A stretch of DNA of 64,000 nucleotides. It comes from Glandiceps talaboti. Taxonomy: Eukaryota > Hemichordata > Enteropneusta > Spengelidae. The stretch covers positions 1,346,001-1,410,000 of the forward strand of contig NC_135556.1 of NCBI RefSeq assembly GCF_964340395.1, given 5' to 3'. Below the pieces are notes generated by a model. That model made no database searches and had not been told where the DNA came from. It was given only the letters and a program-made list of their open reading frames with translations. A program made the translations under genes and the position numbers. Shown here piece after piece: positions 50,290-62,558 of this stretch; position 1 is the first letter of the stretch, and the number at the start of each line of letters is the position of its first letter.

Positions 50290-50880
50290 GAGTATTCGCT
50301 GTTGGCATGACACACAGTGTTGGCTGTTGGCATGACACACAGCGTTGGCTGTTGGCATGACACACAGTGTTGGCTGTTGGCATGACACACAGTGTTGGCT
50401 GTTGGCGTGACACATAGTGTTCACAGGGGCACGTATTGTTGCTTAGATTGCCGCCCTGGATTGCCGTTTTCTTAGGAAAGTATCGTACGAATCCTGACTC
50501 GATGTCCCCCCCCCTTCTGTTTTTTCCTTACAGGTATAGTCAAAAGGTTGTTATATTTAGTCTGTAGACCAGGAAAACAACAATCTAAGAAATACTACAC
50601 GCCCCTATGGGCACGTAGTGTTGGCATGACACGTAGCGTTGGCTGTTGGCATGACACATAGTGTTGGCTGTCGGCATGACACGTAGTGTTGGCTGTCGGC
50701 ATGACACATAGTGTTGGCTGTCGGCATGACACGTAGTGTTGGCTGTCGGCATGACACGTAGTGTTGGCTGTTGGCATGGCACATAGTGTTGGCTGTCGGC
50801 ATGACACGTAGTGTTGGCTGTCGGCATGACACGTAGTGTTGGCTGTTGGCATGACACATAGTGTTACAGAATAACCAATC
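50290..50880. repeat. 25-bp minisatellite split by an insertion
   Basis: 25-bp units (GTTGGCTGTTGGCATGACAC then ACAGT) occur at about 50290-50420 and 50615-50870. The right block has more TGTCGG and CACGTAG variants. The units stay open in several minus frames (Met-Pro-Thr-Ala-Asn-Thr repeats), which is an artefact of repetition. Confidence 0.92.
50425..50606. mobile_element. 182-bp terminal-inverted-repeat insert (MITE-like)
   Basis: It lies inside the 25-bp array. The left end AGGGGCACGTATTGTTGCTT ending AGATTG (50425-50450) is inverted at the right, CAATCTAAGAAATACTACAC ending GCCCCT (50581-50606). There is no coding capacity, and a poly-C run lies near 50508-50515. Confidence 0.62.
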
Positions 50881-51589
50881 CATCGTTACATAGATGAACA
50901 GACAGTTGCATTTGAAAGTGACGCAAGCTGACTTTATAAGCTTTTTACTCAAGTGAAAATACTTAAATAAAACCACATTCCAGTATAATGGTAATGTCAA
51001 TGCATGTCTTCTTTAAAATTACGATTGTATTCTAGCATTGGTAGAACAGTTGATTGTATAGTAGGGATTTCCTGAACATGTTTATGTGATAAACTATGTG
51101 GGATTGTTTACGAGTAACAGTTGTTATGTCTTACTACCAGGTTTGAGTTCAATCAATCACAAGTGGTGGCTTCATTAAGTACAATACTGTGGATGTCTTT
51201 TAAATATGCAGTAAAAACAACGCTCAAATATACTCCAACTCAAGTAGAGTACAACGCATCCCACTACAACTTCTTCTAAACCACAATTTCAGAGAAAGCT
51301 GATGGGTTATGCTTTTTGTACTGGCTTTCCATTTCCGTGTCTGGGATTCGATCTCCGTTAAGAGCAATGACTCTAAACCGTTTTTTTCGGTTGTTACTGT
51401 AGGTAACTAAGGAAATAAGAAAAAACATGGATAACTACATTTATATTTTGCTAGACTAATGTGTACATGTGATCCCAGTTTCTTTTTGGACCACTTGGTT
51501 TCAGTTAAATTGAGGTAACTGCACTGGACACTTTCATGGTAAAGAAAACAACCAATATGACCTATGTGTCATCAGTAGTAACCTAAGTA

Positions 51590-54500
51590 ATATATTACGA
51601 TTGAAGTATCAATTGTAACTAATATATGACGATTGCACTATCAATTGTAACTAATATATGACGATTGCACTATCAATTGTAACTAATATATGACGATTGC
51701 ACTATCAATTGTAACTAATATATGACGATTGCACTATCAATAGTAACTAATATATGACGATTGCACTATCAATTGTAACTAATATATGACGATTGCACTA
51801 TAAATAGTAACTAATATATGACGATTGCACTATAAATAGTAACTAATATATGACGATTGCACTATCAAATGTAACTAATATATGACGATTGCACTATAAA
51901 TAGTAACTAATATATGACGATTGTACTATCAATTGTAACTAATATATGACGATTGCACTATCAATTGTAACTAATATATGACGATTGCACTATCAATTGT
52001 AACTAATATATGACGATTGCACTATCAATTGTAACTAATATATGACGATTGCACTATCAATTGTAACTAAGATATGACGATTGCACTATAAATAGTAACT
52101 AATATATGACGATTGCACTATCAATTGTAACTAATATATGACGATTGCACTATCAATTGTAACTTAGATATGACGATTGCACTATCAATTGTAACTAATA
52201 TATGACGATTGCACTATCAATAGTAACTTAGATATGACGATTGCACTATCAATTGTAACTAATATATGACGATTGCACTATCAATAGTAACTTAGATATG
52301 ACGATTGCACTATAAATAGTAACTAATATATGACGATTGCACTATCAATTGTAACTAATATATGACGATTGCACTATCAATTGTAACTAATATATGACGA
52401 TTGCACTATCAATTCTAACTAATTTATGACGATTGCACTATCAATTGTAACTAATATATGACGATTGCACTATCAATAGTAACTTAGATATGACGATTGC
52501 ACTATCAATTGTAACTAAGATATGACGATTGCACTATCAATAGTAACTAATATATGACGATTGCACTATCAGTTGTAACTAATATATGACGATTGCACTA
52601 TAAATTGTAACTAATATATGACGATTGCACTATAAATAGTAACTAATATATGAGGATTGCACTATCAATTGTAACTTAGATATGACGATTGCACTATCAA
52701 TTGTAACTAATATATGACGATTGCACTATCAATTGTAACTAATATATGACGATTGCACTATCAATTGTAACTAATATATGACGATTGCACTATCAATTGT
52801 AACTAATATATGACGATTGCACTATCAATTGTAACTAATATATGACGATTGCACTATCAATTGTAACTAATATATGACGATTGCACTATCAATTGTAACT
52901 AATATATGACGATTGCACTATCAATTGTAACTAATATATGACGATTGCACTATAAATAGTAACTAAGATATGACGATTGCACTATCAATTGTAACTAATA
53001 TATGACGATTGCACTATCAATTGTAACTAAGATATGACGATTGCACTATAAATAGTAACTAATATATGACGATTGCACTATCAATTGTAACTAATATATG
53101 ACGATTGCACTATCAATTGTAACTAAGATATGACGATTGCACTATCAATTGTAACTAATATATGACGATTGCACTATCAATTGTAACTAATATATGACGA
53201 TTGCACTATCAATAGTAACTTAGATATGACGATTGCACTATCAATTGTAACTAAGATATGACGATTGCACTATAAATAGTAACTAATATATGACGATTGC
53301 ACTATCAATTGTAACTAATATATGACGATTGCACTATAAATTGTAACTAATATATGACGATTGCACTATAAATAGTAACTAATATATGACGATTGCACTA
53401 TCAATTGTAACTAATATATGACGATTGCACTATCAATTGTAACTAATATATGACGATTGCACTATAAATTGTAACTAATATATGACGATTGCACTATAAA
53501 TAGTAACTAATATATGACGATTGCACTATCAATTGTAACTAATATATGACGATTGCACTATCAATTGTAACTAATATATGACGATTGCACTATCAATTGT
53601 AACTAATATATGACGATTGCAATATCAATAGTAACTAATATATGACGATTGCACTATAAATAGTAACTAATATATGACGATTGCACTATAAATTGTAACT
53701 AATATATGACGATTGCACTATCAATTGTAACTAATATATGACGATTGCACTATCAATTGTAACTAATATATGACGATTGCAATATCAATAGTAACTAATA
53801 TATGACGATTGCACTATCAATTGTAACTAATATATGACGATTGCACTATCAATTGTAACTAATATATGACGATTGCAATATCAATAGTAACTAATATATG
53901 ACGATTGCACTATAAATAGTAACTAATATATGACGATTGCACTATCAATTCTAACTAATATATGACGATTGCACTATCAATTGTAACTAATATATGACGA
54001 TTGCATTATAAATAGTAACTAATATATGACGATTGCACTATCAATTGTAACTAATATATGACGATTGCACTATCAATTGTAACTAAGATATGACGATTGC
54101 ACTATCAATTGTAACTAATATATGACGATTGCACTATCAATAGTAACTTAGATATGACGATTGCACTATCAATTGTAACTAAGATATGACGATTGCACTA
54201 TCAATTGTAACTAAGATATGACGATTGCACTATCAATTGTAACTTAGATATGACGATTGCACTATCAATTTTAACTAATATATGACGATTGCACTATCAA
54301 TTGTAACTAATATATGACGATTGCACTATCAATTTTAACTAATATATGACGATTGCACTATCAATTGTAACTAAGATATGACGATTGCACTATCAATTGT
54401 AACTAATATATGACGATTGCACTATCAATTGTAACTAATATATGACGATTGCACTATCAATAGTAACTTAGATATGACGATTGCACTATCAATTGTAACT

Positions 54501-57500
54501 AAGATATGACGATTGCACTATAAATAGTAACTAATATATGACGATTGCACTATCAATTGTAACTAATATATGACGATTGCACTATAAATTGTAACTAATA
54601 TATGACGATTCCACTATAAATAGTAACTAATATATGACGATTGCACTATCAATTGTAACTAATATATGACGATTGCACTATCAATTGTAACTAATATATG
54701 ACGATTGCACTATAAATTGTAACTAATATATGACGATTGCACTATAAATAGTAACTAATATATGACGATTGCACTATCAATTGTAACTAATATATGACGA
54801 TTGCACTATCAATTGTAACTAATATATGACGATTGCACTATCAATTGTAACTAATATATGACGATTGCAATATCAATAGTAACTAATATATGACGATTGC
54901 ACTATAAATAGTAACTAATATATGACGATTGCACTATAAATTGTAACTAATATATGACGATTGCACTATCAATTGTAACTAATATATGACGATTGCACTA
55001 TCAATTGTAACTAATATATGACGATTGCAATATCAATAGTAACTAATATATGACGATTGCACTATCAATTGTAACTAATATATGACGATTGCACTATCAA
55101 TTGTAACTAATATATGACGATTGCAATATCAATAGTAACTAATATATGACGATTGCACTATAAATAGTAACTAATATATGACGATTGCACTATCAATTCT
55201 AACTAATATATGACGATTGCACTATCAATTGTAACTAATATATGACGATTGCACTATAAATAGTAACTAATATATGACGATTGCACTATCAATTGTAACT
55301 AATATATGACGATTGCACTATCAATTGTAACTAAGATATGACGATTGCACTATCAATTGTAACTAATATATGACGATTGCACTATCAATTGTAACTAATA
55401 TATGACGATTGCACTATCAATAGTAACTTAGATATGACGATTGCACTATCAATTGTAACTAAGATATGACGATTGCACTATCAATTGTAACTAAGATATG
55501 ACGATTGCACTATCAATTGTAACTTAGATATGACGATTGCACTATCAATTTTAACTAATATATGACGATTGCACTATCAATTTTAACTAATATATGACGA
55601 TTGCACTATCAATAGTAACTTAGATATGACGATTGCACTATCAATTGTAACTAATATATGACGATTGCACTATCAATTTTAACTAATATATGACGATTGC
55701 ACTATCAATTGTAACTAAGATATGACGATTGCACTATCAATTGTAACTAATATATGACGATTGCACTATCAATTGTAACTAATATATGACGATTGCACTA
55801 TCAATAGTAACTTAGATATGACGATTGCACTATCAATTGTAACTAAGATATGACGATTGCACTATCAATTGTAACTAAGATATGACGATTGCACTATCAA
55901 TTGTAACTTAGATATGACGATTGCACTATCAATAGTAACTAATATATGACGATTGCACTATCAATTTTAACTAATATATGACGATTGCACTATCAATTTT
56001 AACTAATATATGACGATTGCACTATCAATAGTAACTTAGATATGACGATTGCACTATCAATTGTAACTAATATATGACGATTGCACTATCAATTTTAACT
56101 AGTATATGACGATTGCACTATCAATTGTAACTAATATATGACGATTGCACTATCAATTTTAACTAATATATGACGATTGCACTATAAATAGTAACTAATA
56201 TATGACGATTGCACTATCAATTTTAACTAATATATGACGATTGCACTATCAATTTTAACTAATATATGACGATTGCACTATCAATAGTAACTAAGATATG
56301 ACGATTGCACTATCAATTGTAACTAATATATGACGATTGCACTATAAATAGTAACTAATATATGACGATTGCACTATCAATAGTAACTAAGATATGACGA
56401 TTGCACTATCAATTGTAACTAATATATGACGATTGCACTATAAATAGTAACTAATATATGACGATTGCACTATCAATTGTAACTAATATATGACGATTGC
56501 ACTATCAATTGTAACTAATATATGACGATTGCACTATAAATTGTAACTAATATATGACGATTGCACTATCAATTGTAACTAATATATGACGATTGCACCT
56601 TCAATAGTAACTTATATATGACGATTGCACTATAAATTGTAACTAATATATGACGATTGCACTATAAATTGTAACTAATATATGACGATTGCACTATAAA
56701 TTGTAACTAATATATGACGATTGCACTATCAATAGTAACTAAGATATGACGATTGCACTATCAATTGTAACTAATATATGACGATTGCACTATCAATTTT
56801 AACTAATATATGACGATTGCACTATCAATTGTAACTAAGATATGACGATTGCACTATCAATAGTAACTAATATATGACGATTGCACTATCAATTGTAACT
56901 AAGATATGACGATTGCACTATCAATTGTAACTAATATATGACGATTGCACTATCAATAGTAACTAATATATGACGATTGCACTATAAATTGTAACTAATA
57001 TATGACGATTGCACTATCAATAGTAACTTATATATGACGATTGTACTATCAATTGTAACTAATATATGACGATTGCACTATCAATTGTAACTAATATATG
57101 ACGATTGCACTATCAATTGTAACTAAGATATGACGATTGCACTATAAATAGTAACTAATATATGACGATTGCACTATCAATTGTAACTAATATATGACGA
57201 TTGCACTATCAATTGTAACTTAGATATGACGATTGCACTATCAATTGCAACTTAGATATGACGATTGCACTATCAATTGTAACTAATATATGACGATTGC
57301 ACTATCAATTGTAACTAAGATATGACGATTGCACTATCAATTGTAACTAATATATGACGATTGCAATATCAATAGTAACCAATATATGACGATTGCACTA
57401 TCAATTGTAACTAAGATATGACGATTGCACTATCAATTTTAACTAATATATGACGATTGCAATATCAATAGTAACTAATATATGACGATTGCACTATCAA

Positions 57501-58882
57501 TTGTAACTAAGATATGACGATTGCACTATCAATTCTAACTAATATATGACGATTGCACTATCAATTTTAACTAATATATGACGATTGCACTATCAATTGT
57601 AACTAAGATATGACGATTGCACTATCAATTGTAACTAATATATGACGATTGCAATATCAATTGTAACTAATATATGACGATTGCAATATCAATAGTAACC
57701 AATATATGACGATTGCACTATCAATTCTAACTAATTTATGGCGATTGCACTATCAATAGTAACTTAGATATGACGATTGCACTATCAATTGTAACTAAGA
57801 TATGACGATTGCACTATCAATTGTAACTAATATATGACGATTGCACTATAAATAGTAACTAATATATGACGATTGCACTATCATTTGTAACTTAGATATG
57901 ACGATTGCACTATCAATAGTAACTAAGATATGACGATTGCACTATCAATTGTAACTAAGATATGACGATTGCACTATCAATTGTAACTAATATATGATGA
58001 TTGCACTATCAATTGTAACTAAGATATGACGATTGCACTATAAATAGTAACTAATATATGACGATTGCACTATAAATAGTAACTAATATATGACGATTGC
58101 ACTATCAATTGTAACTAATATATGACGATTGCACTATCAATTGTAACTAATATATGACGATTGCACTATCAATTGTAACTAATATATGACGATTGCACTA
58201 TAAATAGTAACTAAGATATGACGATTGCACTATCAATTGTAACTAATATATGACGATTGCACTATCAATTGTAACTAATATATGACGATTGCACTATAAA
58301 TAGTAACTAATATATGACGATTGCACTATAAATAGTAACTAAGATATGACGATTGCACTATCAATTGTAACTAATATATGACGATTGCACTATCAATTGT
58401 AACTAATATATGACGATTGCACTATCAATTGTAACTAATATATGACGATTGCACTATCAATTGTAACTAAGATATGACGATTGCACTATAAATAGTAACT
58501 AATATATGACGATTGCACTATAAATAGTAACTAATATATGACGATTGCACTGTAAATAGTAACTAATATATGACGATTGCACTATCAATTGTAACTAATA
58601 TATGACGATTGCACTATAAATAGTAACTAATATATGACGATTGCACTATCAATTGTAACTAATATATGACGATTGCACTATCAATAGTAACTAATATATG
58701 ACGATTGCACTATCAATTGTAACTAATATATGACGATTGCACTATCAATAGTAACTTAGATATGACGATTGCACTATCAATAGTAACTAAGATATGACGA
58801 TTGCACTATAAATAGTAACTAAGATATGACGATTGCACTATCAATTTTAACTAATATATGACGATTGCACTATCAATTGTAA
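51590..58882. repeat. 32-bp minisatellite, 7.3 kb, about 228 units
   Basis: 32-bp units: TAACTAATATATGACGATTG then CACTATCAATTG. The main variants are AAATAG or CAATAG for CAATTG, AAGATATG or TTAGATATG, and GCAATATC. Variant order repeats with a period of 39 units (1248 bp), for example 53281 with 54529 and 53620 with 54868, showing segmental duplication. The preceding 51291-51589 is unique DNA with nothing recognised. Confidence 0.96.
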
Positions 58883-58887
58883 CAATC

Positions 58888-59135
58888 ATATTGCGTTAAG
58901 TGTTAAAACATATTGGGTTAGTTTTATTACATATTGGTAAAGATGTTATTACGTATTGGGTTAGTATTACATATTAGGTTACGGTGTTATTACATATTGG
59001 GTTAGTATTACATATTGGGTTAAGGTGTTATTACATATTGGGTTCGTGAAATATATTGACTTAAGTGTCAAAACATATTGGGTTAGTATTTCATACTAGT
59101 TTAAGGTGTTATTACATATTGGGTTAGTATTACAT
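58888..59135. repeat. Short degenerate array of about 41 bp
   Basis: Units with TTACATATTGGGTTAGTA and TTAAGGTGTTA, about six copies, of uneven length. Confidence 0.8.
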
Positions 59136-60530
59136 CAACATTGCAAGCTATTTATTAAGAGAAAGTATATTTCCTGTAACGATATATGGTCTAGCAATCA
59201 GAAAAAATGTATCAGCATGCTCCTAAGATGCTGAATAAAAAGTACAGAAGAAGATGGTTTACCCCTACTGTCGGTATTTCAAAATAATAGCTTATATTGG
59301 TTTTAATGGGGAAAATCATTAATAACCCTCAAAATATTCAATGTTACAGGGGCGAGTTTTGCTTTCTCCAGTAAAGTTCCAGGTGAACTGATTAAACTAC
59401 AGGGTGACTGGTAGTCTGATGCCTATCTGAGATACCTAAACATTCCATTTCAAACTAGGTATTGTAAAGCATTTATGGTGACAATTTTCATCTTAAGCAA
59501 TCTGTATTGACAATCATGTATACCATTGACCGAATAGTATTGTCATCATCTTGTTTTAGGCCAATATGTACATGTGTATGCTTAACTTTCATGTTACAGT
59601 TAGTTATCTTTCCATAGTTTATTGTTACGACAGTTTTCGCATTGTTGGATTGTATAGGCTCTGTTTGGGGCCAGCAAGAGAGGGGGGGTGCTACTCAAAA
59701 CATTTGCTAACACTGGAGTATAGAACACACCTATATATACACAATTATGCAAGTTAACAACAGACATTATAATTCAGTGGGTTTTTTGTCAGTACTTTTC
59801 AGTGCAAATGGCATATACATAGCCCCAATGAAAATGCATATACATTCGACATATACACAGTTTCTGAAGCCAGTACAGTAGACCATAACAATCTGTAGCA
59901 CAAATTGGTCAAACTGATAAAGTAGTAAGGAATAACTTGGTTAAAGGAATAAGCAGCTGAAGCCACACAGGAGGGCAAAGTCTGTCCAAATAGGATTAGA
60001 TCAACTCATCTAGAATTAAAGCATGATGCAAAATGTAGCGGTCACATCACTACGATCAATGTATAATGTCAAAACATGGTAAACATGTATTTCCAAACTT
60101 TTGAACCTGTTTACTGAGACCATGCTGAGATGATGGTATTATAAAGCACATCAAAATGTTACCGTTAGAAGTAATATTTTATCAACTTGTCAACACCTCA
60201 GTAGTAAATACAGAAGTTGTTGTCATTGAAGGCGTGAAAGGTTTCGAAAATTGGTTAGAAATACGAAAATGAAGTTCAGCAATTGTATTGACGCCAGACG
60301 AACGAATTTCGCTTATTGAGCTTGTGTGATATATTGTATTCAATGTGCGATCTTCCCTAAGTCTCTGTCTGGAACGTATAACTCATTTTTTAAAACTCAG
60401 TTTGTTTTTTCACTTTGCACAACATTGAAGAAGTCAGTACAGTTGTACAGTTAGCTTAAATTAGTTTAGTTCAGTTAGGGATTAAATATCCAGAGATAAT
60501 GGCATCCCATGAGAATCTTACGAAAGCCGT
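59136..60530. other. Mostly unique DNA
   Basis: No gene seen. 60262-60335 resembles 20327-20395 in opposite orientation (CACAAGCTCA, GGCGTCAAT, ATTGCTGAACTTCATTT on the reverse strand). A 63-codon open frame at 59566-59757 is not supported. Confidence 0.45.
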
Positions 60531-60537
60531 CAGGGGA

Positions 60538-60640
60538 CTTCCGACTTCCAACTTCCGACTTCCAACTTCCAACTTCCGACTTCCGACTTCCAACTTCCAA
60601 CTTCCAACTTCCGACTTCCAACTTCCAACTTCCAACTTCG
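60538..60640. repeat. 7-bp tandem repeat CTTCCRA, first block
   Basis: CTTCCGA and CTTCCAA heptamers in irregular order. Confidence 0.93.
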
Positions 60641-60654
60641 TGTGTATATTTTAC

Positions 60655-61250
60655 TTTATACCAAATGTGCCAGGATGGTATATTTCACTGTATACAAATA
60701 GACCAGGATGGTATGTTTTACAGTATACCAAATGGGCCAGGATGGTATATTTTACTTTATACCAAATAGGCCAGGATGGTATGTTTTACTTTTTATACCA
60801 AATAGGCCAGGATGGTATGTTTTACTGTATACCGAATAGGCCAGGATGGTATGTTTTACAGTATACCAAATAGGCCAGGATGGTATATTTTACTCTATAT
60901 CAAATGGGCCAGGATGGTATATTTTACTTTATACCAAATAGGACAGGATGGTATGTTTTACTGTATACCGAATAGGCCAGGATGGTATGTTTTACTGTAT
61001 ATTACATAGGCCAGGATGGTATATTTTACTCTATACCAAATGGGCCAGGATAGTATATTTTACTTTATACCAAATGGGCCAGGATGGTATGTTTTACTGT
61101 ATACAAATAGACCAGGATGGTATGTTTTACTGTATACCAAAATAGGCCAGGATGGTATATTTTACTTTATATGTAATGGGCCAGAATGGTATGTTTTACT
61201 GTATACCAAATAGGCCAGGATGGGAAGACTGTATACCTAATGGGCCAGGA
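60655..61250. repeat. 34-bp minisatellite, about 17 units
   Basis: Units of 34 bp with AGGCCAGGATGGTATGTTTT then ACTGTATACCAAAT. Variants: TATATTTTACTTTAT, GGGCC, and AGACC with a short TACAAAT. Plus frames stay open for up to about 120 codons by repetition only. 61251-61469 is unique sequence with nothing recognised. Confidence 0.93.
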
Positions 61251-61469
61251 TATATAAATTTTCTTGCAAGTAGATATAGGTTAGCTTTGTTAGTTCAGAT
61301 GTTCATGGGATGTTTGTAAGGAAGGTAAAATAAGTCAGGAAAGAAGGCAATTTAAGAATTTTGGAAAATTAGAAGATGAGTGAAGCTATGGGGCACAAAC
61401 TGTAAATGTTGTATTCTATATTGTCATACTTTTTGCAAGAAATCACTGTGTTGTTGTAAATTTATTGAG

Positions 61470-61615
61470 AACTTCCAACTTCCAACTTCCGACTTCCGAC
61501 TTCCAACTTCCAACTTCCGACTTCCAACTTCCGACTTCCAACTTCCGACTTCCAACTTCTGACTTCCAACTTCCAACTTCCGACTTCCAACTTCCAACTT
61601 CTGACTTCCAACTTA
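61470..61615. repeat. 7-bp tandem repeat CTTCCRA, second block
   Basis: Same heptamers as at 60538-60640 in the same orientation, about 20 copies, so the two blocks bracket the 34-bp array. Confidence 0.93.
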
Positions 61616-61705
61616 TGTATGTATACATGTGTGTATGTATGTAACATGTATGTATGTATGTATGTATGTATGTATGTATGTATGTATGTATGTATGTATG
61701 TATGA
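61616..61705. repeat. (GTAT)n microsatellite
   Basis: GTAT tetranucleotides, followed at 61726-61805 by GATT/CGAT-type repeats. 61806-62115 is unique DNA with no gene seen. Confidence 0.93.
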
Positions 61706-62117
61706 GCACAGGGATCAGCGAGCATGTAATTGATTGATTGCTCGATCGATCGATGGATTGATTGATTGATTGATTTATTGTTTGGTTGAATGATTGATCG
61801 ATTGAATGATTATTTTCTGTGGTGAAATAACAGTTATTTTGTGTGTGATATTGATGAATCGACTCACTGATTATAGTGGTGATATAAAATATTTTTCTTC
61901 TTTCCCTGGCCACTTTTCTCTTTCAGCTGTACATAACTATCTCTTTATTGACTAAATCAAGACACCTTGTCCATTCTTCTCTTATCTAAATTAAAACACC
62001 CCCTAACCTCATAATTAGCCGTGTTCAGTTACCACGAAAATAGACTATATCTCTAATCTACTGGGTGATTATCACACCAGACAAACACTCAAACATGCAC
62101 TAACAAGGAAGAATACT

Positions 62118-62375
<258 letters not shown>

Positions 62376-62410
62376 AATGAAAGAAGACGAGTCTGATATT
62401 ACATAGTGGA

Positions 62411-62454
62411 ATTACACTACGGACCGTTTCACCCGAAGGATCGTCAGGTGTAAT
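62411..62454 (-). ncRNA. Hammerhead-ribozyme-like motif in the PLE 3' region
   Basis: On the minus strand, in order: ATTACAC (stem I 5' strand), CTGACGA (fits the conserved CUGANGA), TCCTTCGGGT (stem II of two C-G pairs closed by a UUCG loop), GAA, ACGGTCCGT (short, self-complementary stem III), A (position 17) and GTGTAAT (stem I 3' strand, perfectly complementary to ATTACAC). The predicted cut is after that A. PLEs are known to carry hammerheads with very short stem III near their terminal repeats. The base pair next to GAA in stem II would be a U-U mismatch, so activity is uncertain. Confidence 0.66.
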
Positions 62455-62558
62455 AGTGTGGTTTAATAGTATTCGTTAGCTATACATCCTGCATTATGTA
62501 CATAACTTATGTGTGTTCACTGATGGCTGTGTGTACACAAAAAGATTGACAACAAAGG

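Larger units (their letters stand above)
48540..51290. repeat. Old direct duplication of the gene's 3' flank
   Basis: 48550-48850 resembles 50928-51240 in the same orientation: AAGCTGASTTTATA, AAGTGAAAATA, TAGAACAGTTKATTG, TAGGRATTTC and GTTYAGTTCARTCAATYRCAA. Identity is moderate, so the event is old. A plus-strand open frame of 103 codons in the first copy (48623-48934) is not kept open in the second, so it is unlikely to be a gene. Confidence 0.55.

Noticed and set aside
50605-51000. Cys/His-rich frames (TCHADSQHYV repeats) resembling zinc-binding motifs
   Set aside because: The apparent C/H spacing comes from a 25-bp tandem repeat read across three frames.
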